Below are positions 16,735 through 25,503 of a stretch of DNA of 64,000 nucleotides, in pieces. The DNA lies in the NCBI GenBank assembly GCA_018267275.1, contig JAFDYV010000007.1:124001-188000 (forward strand), in the 5' to 3' direction. Both the position numbers and the translations under genes were made by a program. Under the pieces are notes generated by a model. The model did no database searches and was not told the origin of the DNA. It saw only the letters and a program-made list of their open reading frames with translations. Position 1 is the stretch's first letter, and each line of letters begins with the position of its first letter. Origin of the DNA: Bacteroidota bacterium (GTDB lineage: Bacteria; Bacteroidota; Bacteroidia; Cytophagales; Cyclobacteriaceae).

Positions 16735-17376
16735 TTATTTGTATACAATGATGTAGAACAAAAGCCAGAGCAAAAAAATTAAGATATAAGAGCACGAGAC
16801 AATCCACCAAGTAGCTCGACTTTGCTTGTGTGCTTTGAACGAAAAATGGTTAACGCCCAGCACCAACGCCCAAACGTAGCCAATCTCAAAAAGGCTTATT
16901 GACTTGAGCGGGTAGTGGTAGCGAGGGGCGACTGTGAGATAGTCAAAAAAATTCATTAGCGACAGCGGATAGAAGGCTTTTATTTCCAGCAGGTTAGGGT
17001 CCGTGTTGATAAATAAAAACCAGCCAATTTTTAGTACTTCTGGCGCGATAAAAACGAATTCCGCCAGCAATGCTACACTCCAGCACTGCGAATAGGTGAT
17101 TCTGTAACCAAACGTAAAACAGCCCACCCATAGCACAAAACCTATGACCGTAAACTTCCACAGGTAGATAAATGGTATCGAAAAAAACTGAAGTGCGCTG
17201 ATTGCCTGCAAGATCATACCTTCCGGCCTATCTTGCAGAAACTCAAAAGCTGCAGTCTCCGATTCGATGAATGCCTTTTTAATGAATAAAAGAACAACAG
17301 TTAATAAGCAAAGTATGACAAACGTCAATTTTTTATCGGAATCAAAAACCGAATTTTGTTCTATATCGTTTTGCAT
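16735..17376 (-). CDS. Hypothetical integral membrane protein
   Basis: I do not recognise this family. From ATG 17376 the protein has 213 residues with five or six membrane segments, including LTFVILCLLTVVLLFI near the N-terminus, FTVIGFVLWVGCF, WSVALLAEFVFIA, IGYVWALVLGVNHF and ILIFLLWLLFYIIVY at the C-terminus. The arrangement recalls Yip1-like small membrane proteins but no diagnostic motif is seen. The open frame reaches 17448, but a -7-like box CAAAAGTA at 17382-17389 lies inside that extension. Transcription would then begin at or next to the ATG, which would make the message nearly leaderless. It is divergent from the polysaccharide locus. Confidence 0.75.
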   Translation of the reverse strand: MQNDIEQNSVFDSDKKLTFVILCLLTVVLLFIKKAFIESETAAFEFLQDRPEGMILQAISALQFFSIPFIYLWKFTVIGFVLWVGCFTFGYRITYSQCWSVALLAEFVFIAPEVLKIGWFLFINTDPNLLEIKAFYPLSLMNFFDYLTVAPRYHYPLKSISLFEIGYVWALVLGVNHFSFKAHKQSRATWWIVSCSYILIFLLWLLFYIIVYK

Positions 17377-17442
17377 AGAGGCAAAAGTAATAGATTGACT
17401 AACACGTTTCGCTCCCAATAATTTTTTTAAGACTTTCGTACC

Positions 17443-18549
17443 GTGCAAGTACCCTTTTATTCACTCACCCGTAGCCATAAAGCAATTCGCGATGCGTTGG
17501 ACGCTGCAATTGCAAGGGTAGTCAATCAGGGGCAATTTGTTTTGGGTTACGAGGTAGAGCAGTTTGAGCGAGAGTTTGCCCACTTCATTGGCACAAAATA
17601 CTGTGTTGGAGTTGGCAGCGGACTTGATGCACTCACTATTTCGTTGAGGGCATTGGGAATTGGCGATGGTGATGAGGTACTATTACCTTCTCACACCTGC
17701 CATGCCACTTGGTTAGCAGTATTGATGGTTGGCGCCAAGCCTGTGCCCGTAGAAGTGGCTCATTTTCTAATTGATGAAGGGAAATTGAAGAAGGTAATCA
17801 CCAGCAAGACAAAAGCAATCATGCCCGTTCATTTGTATGGCTATCCGTGTCCAATGGATGGCATTATGAAATTGGCTAGTGAATATGGTTTGTCCGTGGT
17901 TGAAGACTTTGCCCAAGCACAAGGTGCAATGTGGAATGGTAAACGTGCAGGCAGCTTCGGCCGCGCAAATGGCACAAGTTTATATCCCACCAAAAATTTG
18001 GGGGCGCTAGGCGATGGAGGAGCATTGACAACAGACTCTGAGGAAATTGCAAATTTTGCACGTGCGCACCGAAACTATGGTTCGGCCGAAAAGAATATTC
18101 ATACCCAATTGGGTATTAATTCTCGGCTCGATGAAATTCAAGCGGCCATTTTGCGGATAAAACTCAGACATCTTAGTCAATGGAACCAAGAGCGACTTGT
18201 AACCGCGAAACGATATTTTGAAGGCTTAGATCAAGTGAAGGAGATTTTACTGCCACCAATGCCAACCAAAATGAGTCTCCCGGTGTTTCATCAGTTCGTT
18301 ATTCAAACCAATAAAAGGGAGAAGTTAATGAACTACCTTGCTGACAGCGGCATTGAGACGTCCATTCATTACCGCAGGCCTATCCATTTGCAAAAGGCCT
18401 ATGGCCATCTCGGGTACGCTAAGGGAAGCTTGCCAGAAGCCGAGCGTCTGAGCGAACAGGTTTTGAGCTTACCCATTTGGCCAGGAATTTTGGATGAAGA
18501 AGTGGACTATGTTTGTGAACAAATCATCGGTTTTTTTAAGACACTATGA
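17443..18549 (+). CDS. DegT/DnrJ/EryC1/StrS family sugar aminotransferase
   Basis: This 368-residue PLP-dependent enzyme belongs to the sugar-nucleotide aminotransferases. The Schiff-base lysine is Lys184 in YPTKNLGALGDGGAL. Other family marks are GSGLDALTISLRALGIGDGD, PVHLYGYPCPMDGI, VVEDFAQAQGA (Asp155, Gln158) and the substrate-contacting HYRRPIHLQKAYG. It most resembles enzymes that put an amino group on C3 of a dTDP-keto-deoxy sugar (the FdtB/QdtB type), but no dTDP-glucose genes are nearby, so the exact sugar is open. The start is a GTG at 17443; no ATG is in frame upstream. Its stop overlaps the next gene as ATGA. Confidence 0.9.
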   Translation: MQVPFYSLTRSHKAIRDALDAAIARVVNQGQFVLGYEVEQFEREFAHFIGTKYCVGVGSGLDALTISLRALGIGDGDEVLLPSHTCHATWLAVLMVGAKPVPVEVAHFLIDEGKLKKVITSKTKAIMPVHLYGYPCPMDGIMKLASEYGLSVVEDFAQAQGAMWNGKRAGSFGRANGTSLYPTKNLGALGDGGALTTDSEEIANFARAHRNYGSAEKNIHTQLGINSRLDEIQAAILRIKLRHLSQWNQERLVTAKRYFEGLDQVKEILLPPMPTKMSLPVFHQFVIQTNKREKLMNYLADSGIETSIHYRRPIHLQKAYGHLGYAKGSLPEAERLSEQVLSLPIWPGILDEEVDYVCEQIIGFFKTL

Positions 18550-19769
18550 GGCCGAGTTTTAATCTTGCACGACTTTCGGGTAAAGGCCATTGTTGGGCGT
18601 TTACATTTTTGATGTTGTTGAATGTAGATTCAGCATCTGCACAAACAAAAAAAGACACAACCATCATTTTGATTTCTGATATTTCCATTCAACTGGAGGC
18701 GGCCCAAGCGTTAAACGATTTGTATGATTTCAAGTTTGAGCAAGCCGAACGTCAGATCCGATGGTTCAAGCAGAAGTACGCGTGGCATCCATTGCCCTAT
18801 TTTATGCTTGGCTTAAGTGAGTGGTGGAAAATCATGCCAAATACAAAGGAGACAAAGTATGACGATAGGTTTCTGGCCTACATGGACAGTGCCACTATGG
18901 TTGCCGAGAACCTGTATAAGAAACACCCGGAGTATAAAGTAGAGGCATCGTTCTTTCTGGCAGCCTCACACGGATTTAAGGGTAGATTGTACTCTGATGA
19001 AGAGCGAAAAAACTGGCGCAAGGCAGCAGTGCAAGGAAAAATAGCGCTTGGCTATTTGGAAGAATGCCGTGGAAAAGAGTATCTAAGCCCGGAGCTTCAA
19101 TTTGGCGATGCTTTGTACAACTATTTTTCGGTGTGGGTGCCTGAAAATTATCCGGCACTGAAACCGGTTCTGTGGTTTTTTCGCAAAGGCGATAAGCAAC
19201 TAGGCTTAAAACAATTGCGTGAGGTTTCTTACAACGCATTTTATACGCGCACCGAGGCGATGGTTTGGTACATGCGTATCATGAACAATTATGAAAATGA
19301 CCAGCCCAAAGCCTATCAAGTGGCAGAATACCTCTATCAAACTTATCCTAATAATCCATATTTCCATCGCTATTATGCCCGGATGTTGTATTCGCGCGGG
19401 ATGTATCCCGAGTTAGAAAAACAATCAAAAAGAATCCTCGACCTGATTGACAGCGCCAAATTTGGCTATGAGGCCACCAGTGGCCGATACGCTGCATTCT
19501 TTTTAGGCCAGATGTATGATTTTCAGCGCAAGTGGGAGGAGGCAAAAAAGTATTATTTGTTGAGCATCAAATATGCAGAACAAATCGAAGCAACTGAATC
19601 AGGATATTACCTATATTCGTTGATTGCCCTGGGCGAGATTAACGAGCGCCAAGGCAACAAAACGGAAGCTAAAAAGTATTTTACGCTCGTGAAAAAGAAA
19701 GCCAAACGCAAAGACGAAGCCTACAAGGATGCTAAGCGAAGATTGAAGAAAATCGATAGTAAAGACTAG
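18546..19769 (+). CDS. Secreted TPR-like repeat protein of unknown function
   Basis: The 407-residue protein begins with a signal sequence (CWAFTFLMLLNVDSASAQ) and is otherwise alpha-helical. TPR-like units include LNDLYDFKFEQAERQIRWFK, AYQVAEYLYQTYPNNPYF, FLGQMYDFQRKWEEAKKYY and ALGEINERQGNKTEAKKYF. The last third is very Lys-rich. No enzymatic motif is visible. Its ATG overlaps the aminotransferase stop (ATGA), so the two are translationally coupled, yet the protein looks like a general Bacteroidota periplasmic TPR protein rather than a sugar-modifying enzyme. It might scaffold polysaccharide assembly; that is inference from position only. Confidence 0.8.
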   Translation: MRPSFNLARLSGKGHCWAFTFLMLLNVDSASAQTKKDTTIILISDISIQLEAAQALNDLYDFKFEQAERQIRWFKQKYAWHPLPYFMLGLSEWWKIMPNTKETKYDDRFLAYMDSATMVAENLYKKHPEYKVEASFFLAASHGFKGRLYSDEERKNWRKAAVQGKIALGYLEECRGKEYLSPELQFGDALYNYFSVWVPENYPALKPVLWFFRKGDKQLGLKQLREVSYNAFYTRTEAMVWYMRIMNNYENDQPKAYQVAEYLYQTYPNNPYFHRYYARMLYSRGMYPELEKQSKRILDLIDSAKFGYEATSGRYAAFFLGQMYDFQRKWEEAKKYYLLSIKYAEQIEATESGYYLYSLIALGEINERQGNKTEAKKYFTLVKKKAKRKDEAYKDAKRRLKKIDSKD

Positions 19770-19772
19770 GGT

Positions 19773-21104
19773 ATGGAGCTGAGGGATCTTGTGGTTACTC
19801 CGATCGTCTTTGTCTTGGTGCTACTAGCTGGCTTTATTGTTCGGCCACATGTAACTGACCAACATAACCGAGTTTATTTTTTGCCTGCTTTGGCCATCAA
19901 GGCGTTAGGGGCGGTATTATTGGGTGTTATTTATCAATATTATTATTCTGGTGGTGACACCTTCAATTATCACACTTATGGTAGTCGCCAAGTTTGGCGT
20001 GCGTTAGTAGAGTCACCTGCTGCTGGCTTTCAACTTTTATTTTCTGAGAAACCGATAACGGCAAGCACATATCCATATGTTGGTAAAATACTCTTTCTGT
20101 ATGACCCTAGTTCATTTTTTGTTGTGAAAGTAGCCGCTGTGTTTGACTTACTTACCTATAGTTCATATACCGCTACAGCAATTTTATTTTCATTATTCAG
20201 CTTTGTAGGAGCATGGATGTTATTCTTGACCTTTTATAATAAACGCCCTGACCTTCACCGGGAACTTGCATTATGTTGCCTGTTCATTCCATCTGTTATT
20301 CTGTGGGGTTCTGGAATATTAAAAGATACAATTGTTGTAGCTTGTTTAGGTATTTTGACTTTTGAACTAGATCTTTTGTTGAATCGACACAAGATTTCCA
20401 TTCTTCATCTTTCTTTGTTGATCCTATCTCTCTATTTCATTTTTTCCGTCAAGAAGTTTGTCCTCCAAGCGTTCTTACCTGCTGCTCTCCTTTGGGTGTA
20501 CCTTGGTAACCTCAGGAAAGTTAGTTCCTCGGTGTTGCGGTTGCTCTTATTTCCGATCGTTTTTGGAAGCCTGATTTTAGGTGCCTATTATGCGGCAGCA
20601 AAAATCGGTGAGGGAGACAGCAAATACTCCCTTGAAAAAATTGCTGAAACGGCAATGATCACTGCCTACGACATTCGTTATTACACCGGGAAGAATGCAG
20701 GTTCAGGATATGCACTTGGGGAACTGGACGGATCCTTTTATTCGATGTTGAAGTTGGCGCCTGCATCAATCAATGTTTCGTTATTCCGGCCCTACCCCTG
20801 GGAAGTTAAAAATCCATTGATGGCACTGTCAGCAATTGAAAGCATTATCTTCCTAATATTAACAGCAGTGGCTTTGTTTGCAAGGCGTGCTACATTTTTC
20901 AGCTCTTTGCTGCATCCTGATGTTGCATTTTGCTTCTCATTTGCCATCATCTTTGCATTTGCGGTAGGTATTTCTACATACAATTTTGGTACCCTTGCAC
21001 GCTACAAAATTCCGCTTTTACCCTATTTTTCAATCGGATTGGCAATGCTCTACTATCCTTTGAAGAGGGACAAAAAATTTTCCTCGTTTGATGTGACAGA
21101 GTAG
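19773..21104 (+). CDS. Polytopic membrane protein, candidate O-antigen polymerase or GT-C
   Basis: The 443-residue protein has about ten to twelve membrane segments (for example VTPIVFVLVLLAGFIV, ALGAVLLGVIYQYYY, LSLLILSLYFIFSV and VAFCFSFAIIFAFAVGIS). Loop motifs include SGGDTFNYHTYGS near residue 68 and LCCLFIPSVILWGSGILKDT near residue 170, which recur in Bacteroidota hypothetical membrane proteins. The sequence does not match a named family that I can identify. Because the locus has a flippase but no other polymerase candidate, a Wzy-like polymerase or a lipid-linked-sugar transferase is the best guess. It starts 3 bp after the TPR gene, and its last 52 bp overlap the converging glycosyltransferase. 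Confidence 0.78.
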   Translation: MELRDLVVTPIVFVLVLLAGFIVRPHVTDQHNRVYFLPALAIKALGAVLLGVIYQYYYSGGDTFNYHTYGSRQVWRALVESPAAGFQLLFSEKPITASTYPYVGKILFLYDPSSFFVVKVAAVFDLLTYSSYTATAILFSLFSFVGAWMLFLTFYNKRPDLHRELALCCLFIPSVILWGSGILKDTIVVACLGILTFELDLLLNRHKISILHLSLLILSLYFIFSVKKFVLQAFLPAALLWVYLGNLRKVSSSVLRLLLFPIVFGSLILGAYYAAAKIGEGDSKYSLEKIAETAMITAYDIRYYTGKNAGSGYALGELDGSFYSMLKLAPASINVSLFRPYPWEVKNPLMALSAIESIIFLILTAVALFARRATFFSSLLHPDVAFCFSFAIIFAFAVGISTYNFGTLARYKIPLLPYFSIGLAMLYYPLKRDKKFSSFDVTE

Positions 21105-22141
21105 TGTTGTTGAACTGTGCTTCTTCCCGATTTTCCAATTCGCGCGCGCAGGTTCGGGTCGTTGATCAACTGCTCGAATGCCATTAACCATTCTTCGTGC
21201 GTGGAGGCCAAAAGTCCATTTTCGAGGTGATGAATAATTTCTGAATTCACACCAACGGGCGAAGCAATGGTAGCTATTTCCATTGCCATGTACTGCAGCG
21301 CTTTGAACCCACACTTTCCGCGTGTCCAGTCATCATCAGACAGTGGCATCATGCCAATGTCAATCTTTGCCAGATCTACGATTTCTGTCTGCAAGTTCCA
21401 CTTCAGAAATTGAAAACCGATTGACAAACGGGGTGCCCGATCGGCAATGACTAAAAATTCAATGTTGTTATATTTCTTTTGAAGGTGCGCCAACACGGGT
21501 TCTAGACCTGTTAGGTATTTAAGCGTAGAATGACTTCCCGTCCAGCCGATGATAATTTTCTGTGCTTTATTTTTTTCTTTTTGCAGTACACAGTGGTGTC
21601 GCATATCAATTGTTGTTGGATTGATTGTAACGCTTTTGCTAAACCGTGTAGCAAATGCGGCAAGGTATTTATTGCCTGCGCTAATTTGTGCGCTCCAACC
21701 ACAAATCGACCTGGCCTTCCATCGGCATTTTACCAAGTCAAATGCCCAATTTTTTTTTTCGTCTGGTAGCCAAATGGCATCGTCAAAGTCATAGATTAGT
21801 TTCCTCTTCAATACCTTTGCGAGGATCCATTCGAAAACCGGGGGACCAAAAGGGGCAGCTTCTCGATAGATGAAGATAAAACTTGCATGTCGAGCCCTCA
21901 ACACGTGTGATAGCCGTTTAACAAACCCCAACAAGACTGAGCTAACTTTGATATGTAATGCATTTGGCTGGTATAACACACGCATGGTGCTGGCGGTGAG
22001 GAACGGGAAAACTTGAAATTCATATCCGGATGCATTTAATGTTTCCAAATATTGCTCAAACCGAAATCGCTGCCCACCGATTGTCCCCAAAGGATAGGGA
22101 ACGAGGAATACAATTTTGCCTTTGTTTTTCGATGGCGACAT
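21053..22141 (-). CDS. Glycosyltransferase, GT4-like
   Basis: The 362-residue protein has the two-domain GT-B layout. The N-terminal part starts KIVFLVPYPLGTIGGQRFRFEQYL; a linker has LIYDFDDAIWLP, common in GT4-like enzymes that follow undecaprenyl-linked acceptors. The C-terminal domain has IIIGWTGSHSTLKYL, and KCGFKALQYMAMEIATIASPVGVNSEIIHHLENGLLA, partly equivalent to the nucleotide-binding E-x7-E region. The ATG at 22141 is preferred over a TTG at 22150. This is the only minus-strand gene in the locus; its 3' end overlaps the converging membrane-protein gene by 52 bp. The donor sugar is unknown. Confidence 0.87.
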   Translation of the reverse strand: MSPSKNKGKIVFLVPYPLGTIGGQRFRFEQYLETLNASGYEFQVFPFLTASTMRVLYQPNALHIKVSSVLLGFVKRLSHVLRARHASFIFIYREAAPFGPPVFEWILAKVLKRKLIYDFDDAIWLPDEKKNWAFDLVKCRWKARSICGWSAQISAGNKYLAAFATRFSKSVTINPTTIDMRHHCVLQKEKNKAQKIIIGWTGSHSTLKYLTGLEPVLAHLQKKYNNIEFLVIADRAPRLSIGFQFLKWNLQTEIVDLAKIDIGMMPLSDDDWTRGKCGFKALQYMAMEIATIASPVGVNSEIIHHLENGLLASTHEEWLMAFEQLINDPNLRARIGKSGRSTVQQHYSVTSNEENFLSLFKG

Positions 22142-22200
22142 ATGAATCAAAATACTTTTTTTTGAAGCTGGAGTTTTGCTTCAATGAATCATAAAGCGTT

Positions 22201-22208
22201 CAAAAGTA
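22201..22208 (-). promoter_or_regulatory. Candidate -7 box for the minus-strand glycosyltransferase
   Basis: CAAAAGTA reads TACTTTTG on the minus strand, an exact TAnnTTTG match about 60 bp upstream of the ATG at 22141. The -33 element is not evident. The same octamer occurs upstream of the membrane-protein gene at 17376. Confidence 0.3.
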
Positions 22209-22268
22209 ATACAGTTTCAGCTATTAAGTTTATTTTTTGCTACACGATAGCTACCTTCGCGCTCGTTT

Positions 22269-23030
22269 ATGTTGAGAGAATCCTACCCGTACCTTCTATT
22301 GAAATGGTTTCGAGCACGATGGTTTCCATCTAAAAGCCAAAGGCTAGACCGCTTACACGATCCATCCCGCATTAAATTTTATTCTCAATTTATTCAATCT
22401 GGCGATTTGGTGTTCGATGTTGGGGCAAACATTGGAAATAGGACAAATATTTTTCTACAATTGAATGCTCGGGTAGTAGCTGTGGAGCCCCAACCAAGTT
22501 GTTACAGGATGTTGAAATTGAGATTTGGAAAAAAAATCACTCTGTTGACCCAAGCACTTGGGGCCACCCAGGGAGATGCAACGATGTTTGTGAGCAATTC
22601 ACCAGAACTCTCTTCGCTTTCAAGCGAATGGATCAGTGCAGTAAAGGATGGCAGATTTATAAACAACACCTGGCAAAGGCAGTTGAAGATCAAAGTCAAC
22701 ACCCTGGATCATTTGATTGGTACTTTTGGGTTGCCAAAGTTTTGTAAAATTGATGTTGAAGGGTTTGAAGAAGAAGTTTTACGAGGGCTGACGAGCGCAA
22801 TCCCTGTCATTAGTTTTGAATATACGTGGCCCGAACGTGCTGCAAGTGTTAAGAAATGTTTTCAGATTTTGGATAGGCTGGGCGAATATCAATGCAATTT
22901 CACAGTGGGGGAGGATATGAAACTGCAATTATCAAACTGGGTAACTGCAGATCAAATAATGAAAACACAAAACCAGCGCGAGGGAGAATCGCTTTTTGGC
23001 GACATTTATGTGAAATTTAAAGACAAGTGA
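22269..23030 (+). CDS. FkbM family methyltransferase
   Basis: The 253-residue protein has the FkbM-type SAM methyltransferase core: LVFDVGANIGNRTNIFLQL (motif I), VVAVEPQPSCYRML (motif II acid) and FCKIDVEGFEEEVLRGL, the FkbM signature. Such enzymes O-methylate sugars in cell-surface glycans and secondary metabolites. It begins on ATG 22269 after a divergent promoter region shared with the glycosyltransferase on the other strand. A weak promoter-like pair (TTTA, then TACCTTCG at 22252-22259) precedes it. A 156-bp gap without features separates it from the next gene. Confidence 0.9.
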   Translation: MLRESYPYLLLKWFRARWFPSKSQRLDRLHDPSRIKFYSQFIQSGDLVFDVGANIGNRTNIFLQLNARVVAVEPQPSCYRMLKLRFGKKITLLTQALGATQGDATMFVSNSPELSSLSSEWISAVKDGRFINNTWQRQLKIKVNTLDHLIGTFGLPKFCKIDVEGFEEEVLRGLTSAIPVISFEYTWPERAASVKKCFQILDRLGEYQCNFTVGEDMKLQLSNWVTADQIMKTQNQREGESLFGDIYVKFKDK

Positions 23031-23186
23031 TGAAGCGCTGGCTAAACCGGAAAAACAGGTTGCCTATGGCACCACGCTAACATGTTTTTGTGATTTATCC
23101 TATCTTCCAAGCCACCATAATGGGGCCACGAAGTACTCCGATATTCTGCACATGAAGGCAGTAGTAATTAAAAGAAAACAAAACGC

Positions 23187-24092
23187 GTGATTTTTTTTTC
23201 GCACAAGTGTGGTCAACTGGGTAATCGGCTGTTTGCGTTTGCCCATCTCATAGCATTTGCTCATGCAAACGGCTACAAGGTTGCCAATTTGGCTTTTGAC
23301 GAGTACGCACCCTTCTTTGAGACAACCAACCAAGATGCTTTTTGTCGGTTTCCGACAACACGATCTTTGCTCAGGTCAAGCAAAATAAGATTCATGCTTT
23401 TTACTATCAATCGGATGGTTTTGAAAGCTTTAAGGATACTGAACATCACACAAAGTAACTTGCATAGCGTGGTGATTGCAGACTTGCCAGAGTACGCCTT
23501 TGAGGAGTGGCGATTTTATCAATTGGACACACCCGCTTTCAAAAAACTTGCGAATAAGAAATTTGCTTTTTTGTTTGGTCGATTTTTTCGTGATTTTGAA
23601 AACCTTCAAAAGCATCAAAACGTCATCAAAGAGTTCTTTCGACCGGTTCCATCCATTGTGAGTAATGTGCGCTCGCTGATGGCAGTTGTAAGACGAGACG
23701 AGGCATTGATCATTGGTGTTCACATTCGTAGGGGTGACTACCGGGAATTCAAGAATGGGAAATACTTTTTTTCCCAAAAGCAATACTTTGAACAGATGAT
23801 GTCACTGCAGCTTCAGCATCCTGAAAGGCGCATGCGATTTCTAATTTGTTCCAACGAGCAGATAGATCGTGGTGTTTTTGCGAAAATAGACCATGAGGTG
23901 GGCACTGGCTTGCTCGTAGAAGACCTCTATTCATTTGCCGCTTGTGACCTTTTAATGGGCCCTCCCAGCACATTCACCAAGTGGGCATCATTTATGGGTA
24001 ACGTGCCGTTGCTGCAGATCGAGGATATCAATCAGCCAGTGACGCTACAACAATTTGTTTTTCTTACCCCCGAAACGCTTTATAATTTCTAA
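23187..24092 (+). CDS. GT11-like (alpha-1,2-fucosyltransferase-type) glycosyltransferase
   Basis: The 301-residue protein has the layout of GT11 and related fucosyltransferases. The N-terminal motif is GQLGNRLFAFAH (residues 9-20), comparable to the GGLGNQMFQYA motif of the family. HIRRGDYREF at 179-188 corresponds to the GDP-fucose-binding HxRRGDY motif. A third region, DLYSFAACDLLMGPPSTFTKWASFMG, lies near the C-terminus (quoted: LLMGPPSTFTKWASFMG). No GDP-fucose synthesis genes are in the window. The start is a GTG at 23187, since no ATG precedes the first motif in frame. Activity on fucose is inferred from motifs only. Confidence 0.82.
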   Translation: MIFFSHKCGQLGNRLFAFAHLIAFAHANGYKVANLAFDEYAPFFETTNQDAFCRFPTTRSLLRSSKIRFMLFTINRMVLKALRILNITQSNLHSVVIADLPEYAFEEWRFYQLDTPAFKKLANKKFAFLFGRFFRDFENLQKHQNVIKEFFRPVPSIVSNVRSLMAVVRRDEALIIGVHIRRGDYREFKNGKYFFSQKQYFEQMMSLQLQHPERRMRFLICSNEQIDRGVFAKIDHEVGTGLLVEDLYSFAACDLLMGPPSTFTKWASFMGNVPLLQIEDINQPVTLQQFVFLTPETLYNF

Positions 24093-24113
24093 TTTTACCC
24101 GAAAGCTTGTTGC

Positions 24114-25490
24114 ATGTGGAAGTCGCCTTTCCAGTTTGTCGATCAGGTATTGCACGGGGTAAAAAGCAAAGGCTCATTTGCGCAAAACTTTGCGATCACA
24201 TTTTCTGGGAACATGATTGCCCAGTTGATCGGGTTCTTAATGACCCCCATTATCGCGCGGCTTTATGGACCGTCTATGTATGGTGTGTTTGCTTTGCTCA
24301 TGTCTGTTGTAACCAATTTGGCGCCCGTTTCCACATTACAATTTCCTGCAGGATTTGTTGCTGCGCAAGACGATTCCGAATTTGCGAAACTACTACGCGT
24401 TACTTGGATTACGCTGATTACGTTCACCGTCTTGTTGGCGTGCATATTGGCTGTTGCCAGTGAGCCTATTCTACGGTTTTTTAACATAAGCGACCTCAGT
24501 TACTATTTAGTCTGGATACCGGTTTATGTTTTTGTAATGGGTGTAGACTACATTTTTGCCGGCTGGAATATTCGAGTAAAACAATTTAAAAGAGGCGCTA
24601 GTGCAAAAATAGTTTCGCTCTTGACTAGTAAGGCAACGGCAATTGCTTGGGCTATTTTTCTTACCCCCTCGGCTTTGGGGTTAATTGCCAGCAATTTTTT
24701 GACCTACCCAATAGAAAGCATCTCTAAACTGAGCCGCGAAGTCCGCACTGCTTTTTTCCGATTTTCAAAGTTCTCGCGGCAAGAGCTTGGCGTTGTGGTG
24801 ACGAAGTATAAATCATATCCACTTTTTGTTACCCCAGGTGTTTTTGTGGCAAACATTAGCAACTTCTTGCCCATATTTTATATATCATATGCTTTTGACC
24901 GATCGATGGTGGGAAATTATGCTTTGGCCAATGGCTTGGTGAGCGTACCGCTTTGGTTGGTGATCCACTCTTCCGTTACCGTATTTACCCAAAAGGCAGC
25001 CGAGACTTTGCAGCAAGCGAGGTCAGAGGTGGCGCCTATTTCTTTAACACTTTACCGCAAACTTTTTCTTGTATTTACACCATTGATGTTCTTAGCGGCA
25101 CTAGCGAGCAAATTTATTTTTCTCGTGGTTTTTGGTGACCTGTGGCAGCAGGCAGGGGAGTTTTCTTCTTATCTATGCGTGGCTGCCTTGGTGCATATCG
25201 TTTACTCACCTTTGTCGGTTTTGTTTCGATTGACGGATAACGAACACATCAACCTAAGCCTCAACATATTTAGTTTGCTCCTAAAAGGCTTGGGTTTGTG
25301 GCTAGGCGCAAAGTTTGGTGGTGTCCACACCTCAATCATTGGATTTGGCCTCGCTAGCATTGTCAGTGGCTATAGTTCGCTATTTGTTTTGTTCGGGATG
25401 TTGAAAGCGAACAGATGGGTGTTAGTCCGAGATTTTTTTATTGTTTGCTTGATTGGGATCTTCATCGTGTGGTTTCATACCTTAATTTGA
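24114..25490 (+). CDS. Polysaccharide flippase (Wzx-type, MOP superfamily)
   Basis: The 458-residue protein has the 12-14 membrane segments of a MOP-superfamily oligosaccharide flippase. The first core segment is NFAITFSGNMIAQLIGFLMT, typical of Wzx proteins, followed by PIIARLYGPSMYGVFALLMS. A middle amphipathic stretch holds IYPKGSRDF-like charge on another frame only, so I rely on the helices. It flips undecaprenyl-linked repeat units across the inner membrane. As the single exporter in the locus, it points to Wzx/Wzy-dependent assembly. It starts on ATG 24114, 21 bp after the GT11-like gene. Confidence 0.9.
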   Translation: MWKSPFQFVDQVLHGVKSKGSFAQNFAITFSGNMIAQLIGFLMTPIIARLYGPSMYGVFALLMSVVTNLAPVSTLQFPAGFVAAQDDSEFAKLLRVTWITLITFTVLLACILAVASEPILRFFNISDLSYYLVWIPVYVFVMGVDYIFAGWNIRVKQFKRGASAKIVSLLTSKATAIAWAIFLTPSALGLIASNFLTYPIESISKLSREVRTAFFRFSKFSRQELGVVVTKYKSYPLFVTPGVFVANISNFLPIFYISYAFDRSMVGNYALANGLVSVPLWLVIHSSVTVFTQKAAETLQQARSEVAPISLTLYRKLFLVFTPLMFLAALASKFIFLVVFGDLWQQAGEFSSYLCVAALVHIVYSPLSVLFRLTDNEHINLSLNIFSLLLKGLGLWLGAKFGGVHTSIIGFGLASIVSGYSSLFVLFGMLKANRWVLVRDFFIVCLIGIFIVWFHTLI

Positions 25491-25503
25491 TAAATGTTTG
25501 AGC

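Noticed and set aside
23031..23186. Possible small gene between FkbM and the GT11-like gene
   Set aside because: No frame with a good start and coding character is seen in the 156 bp.
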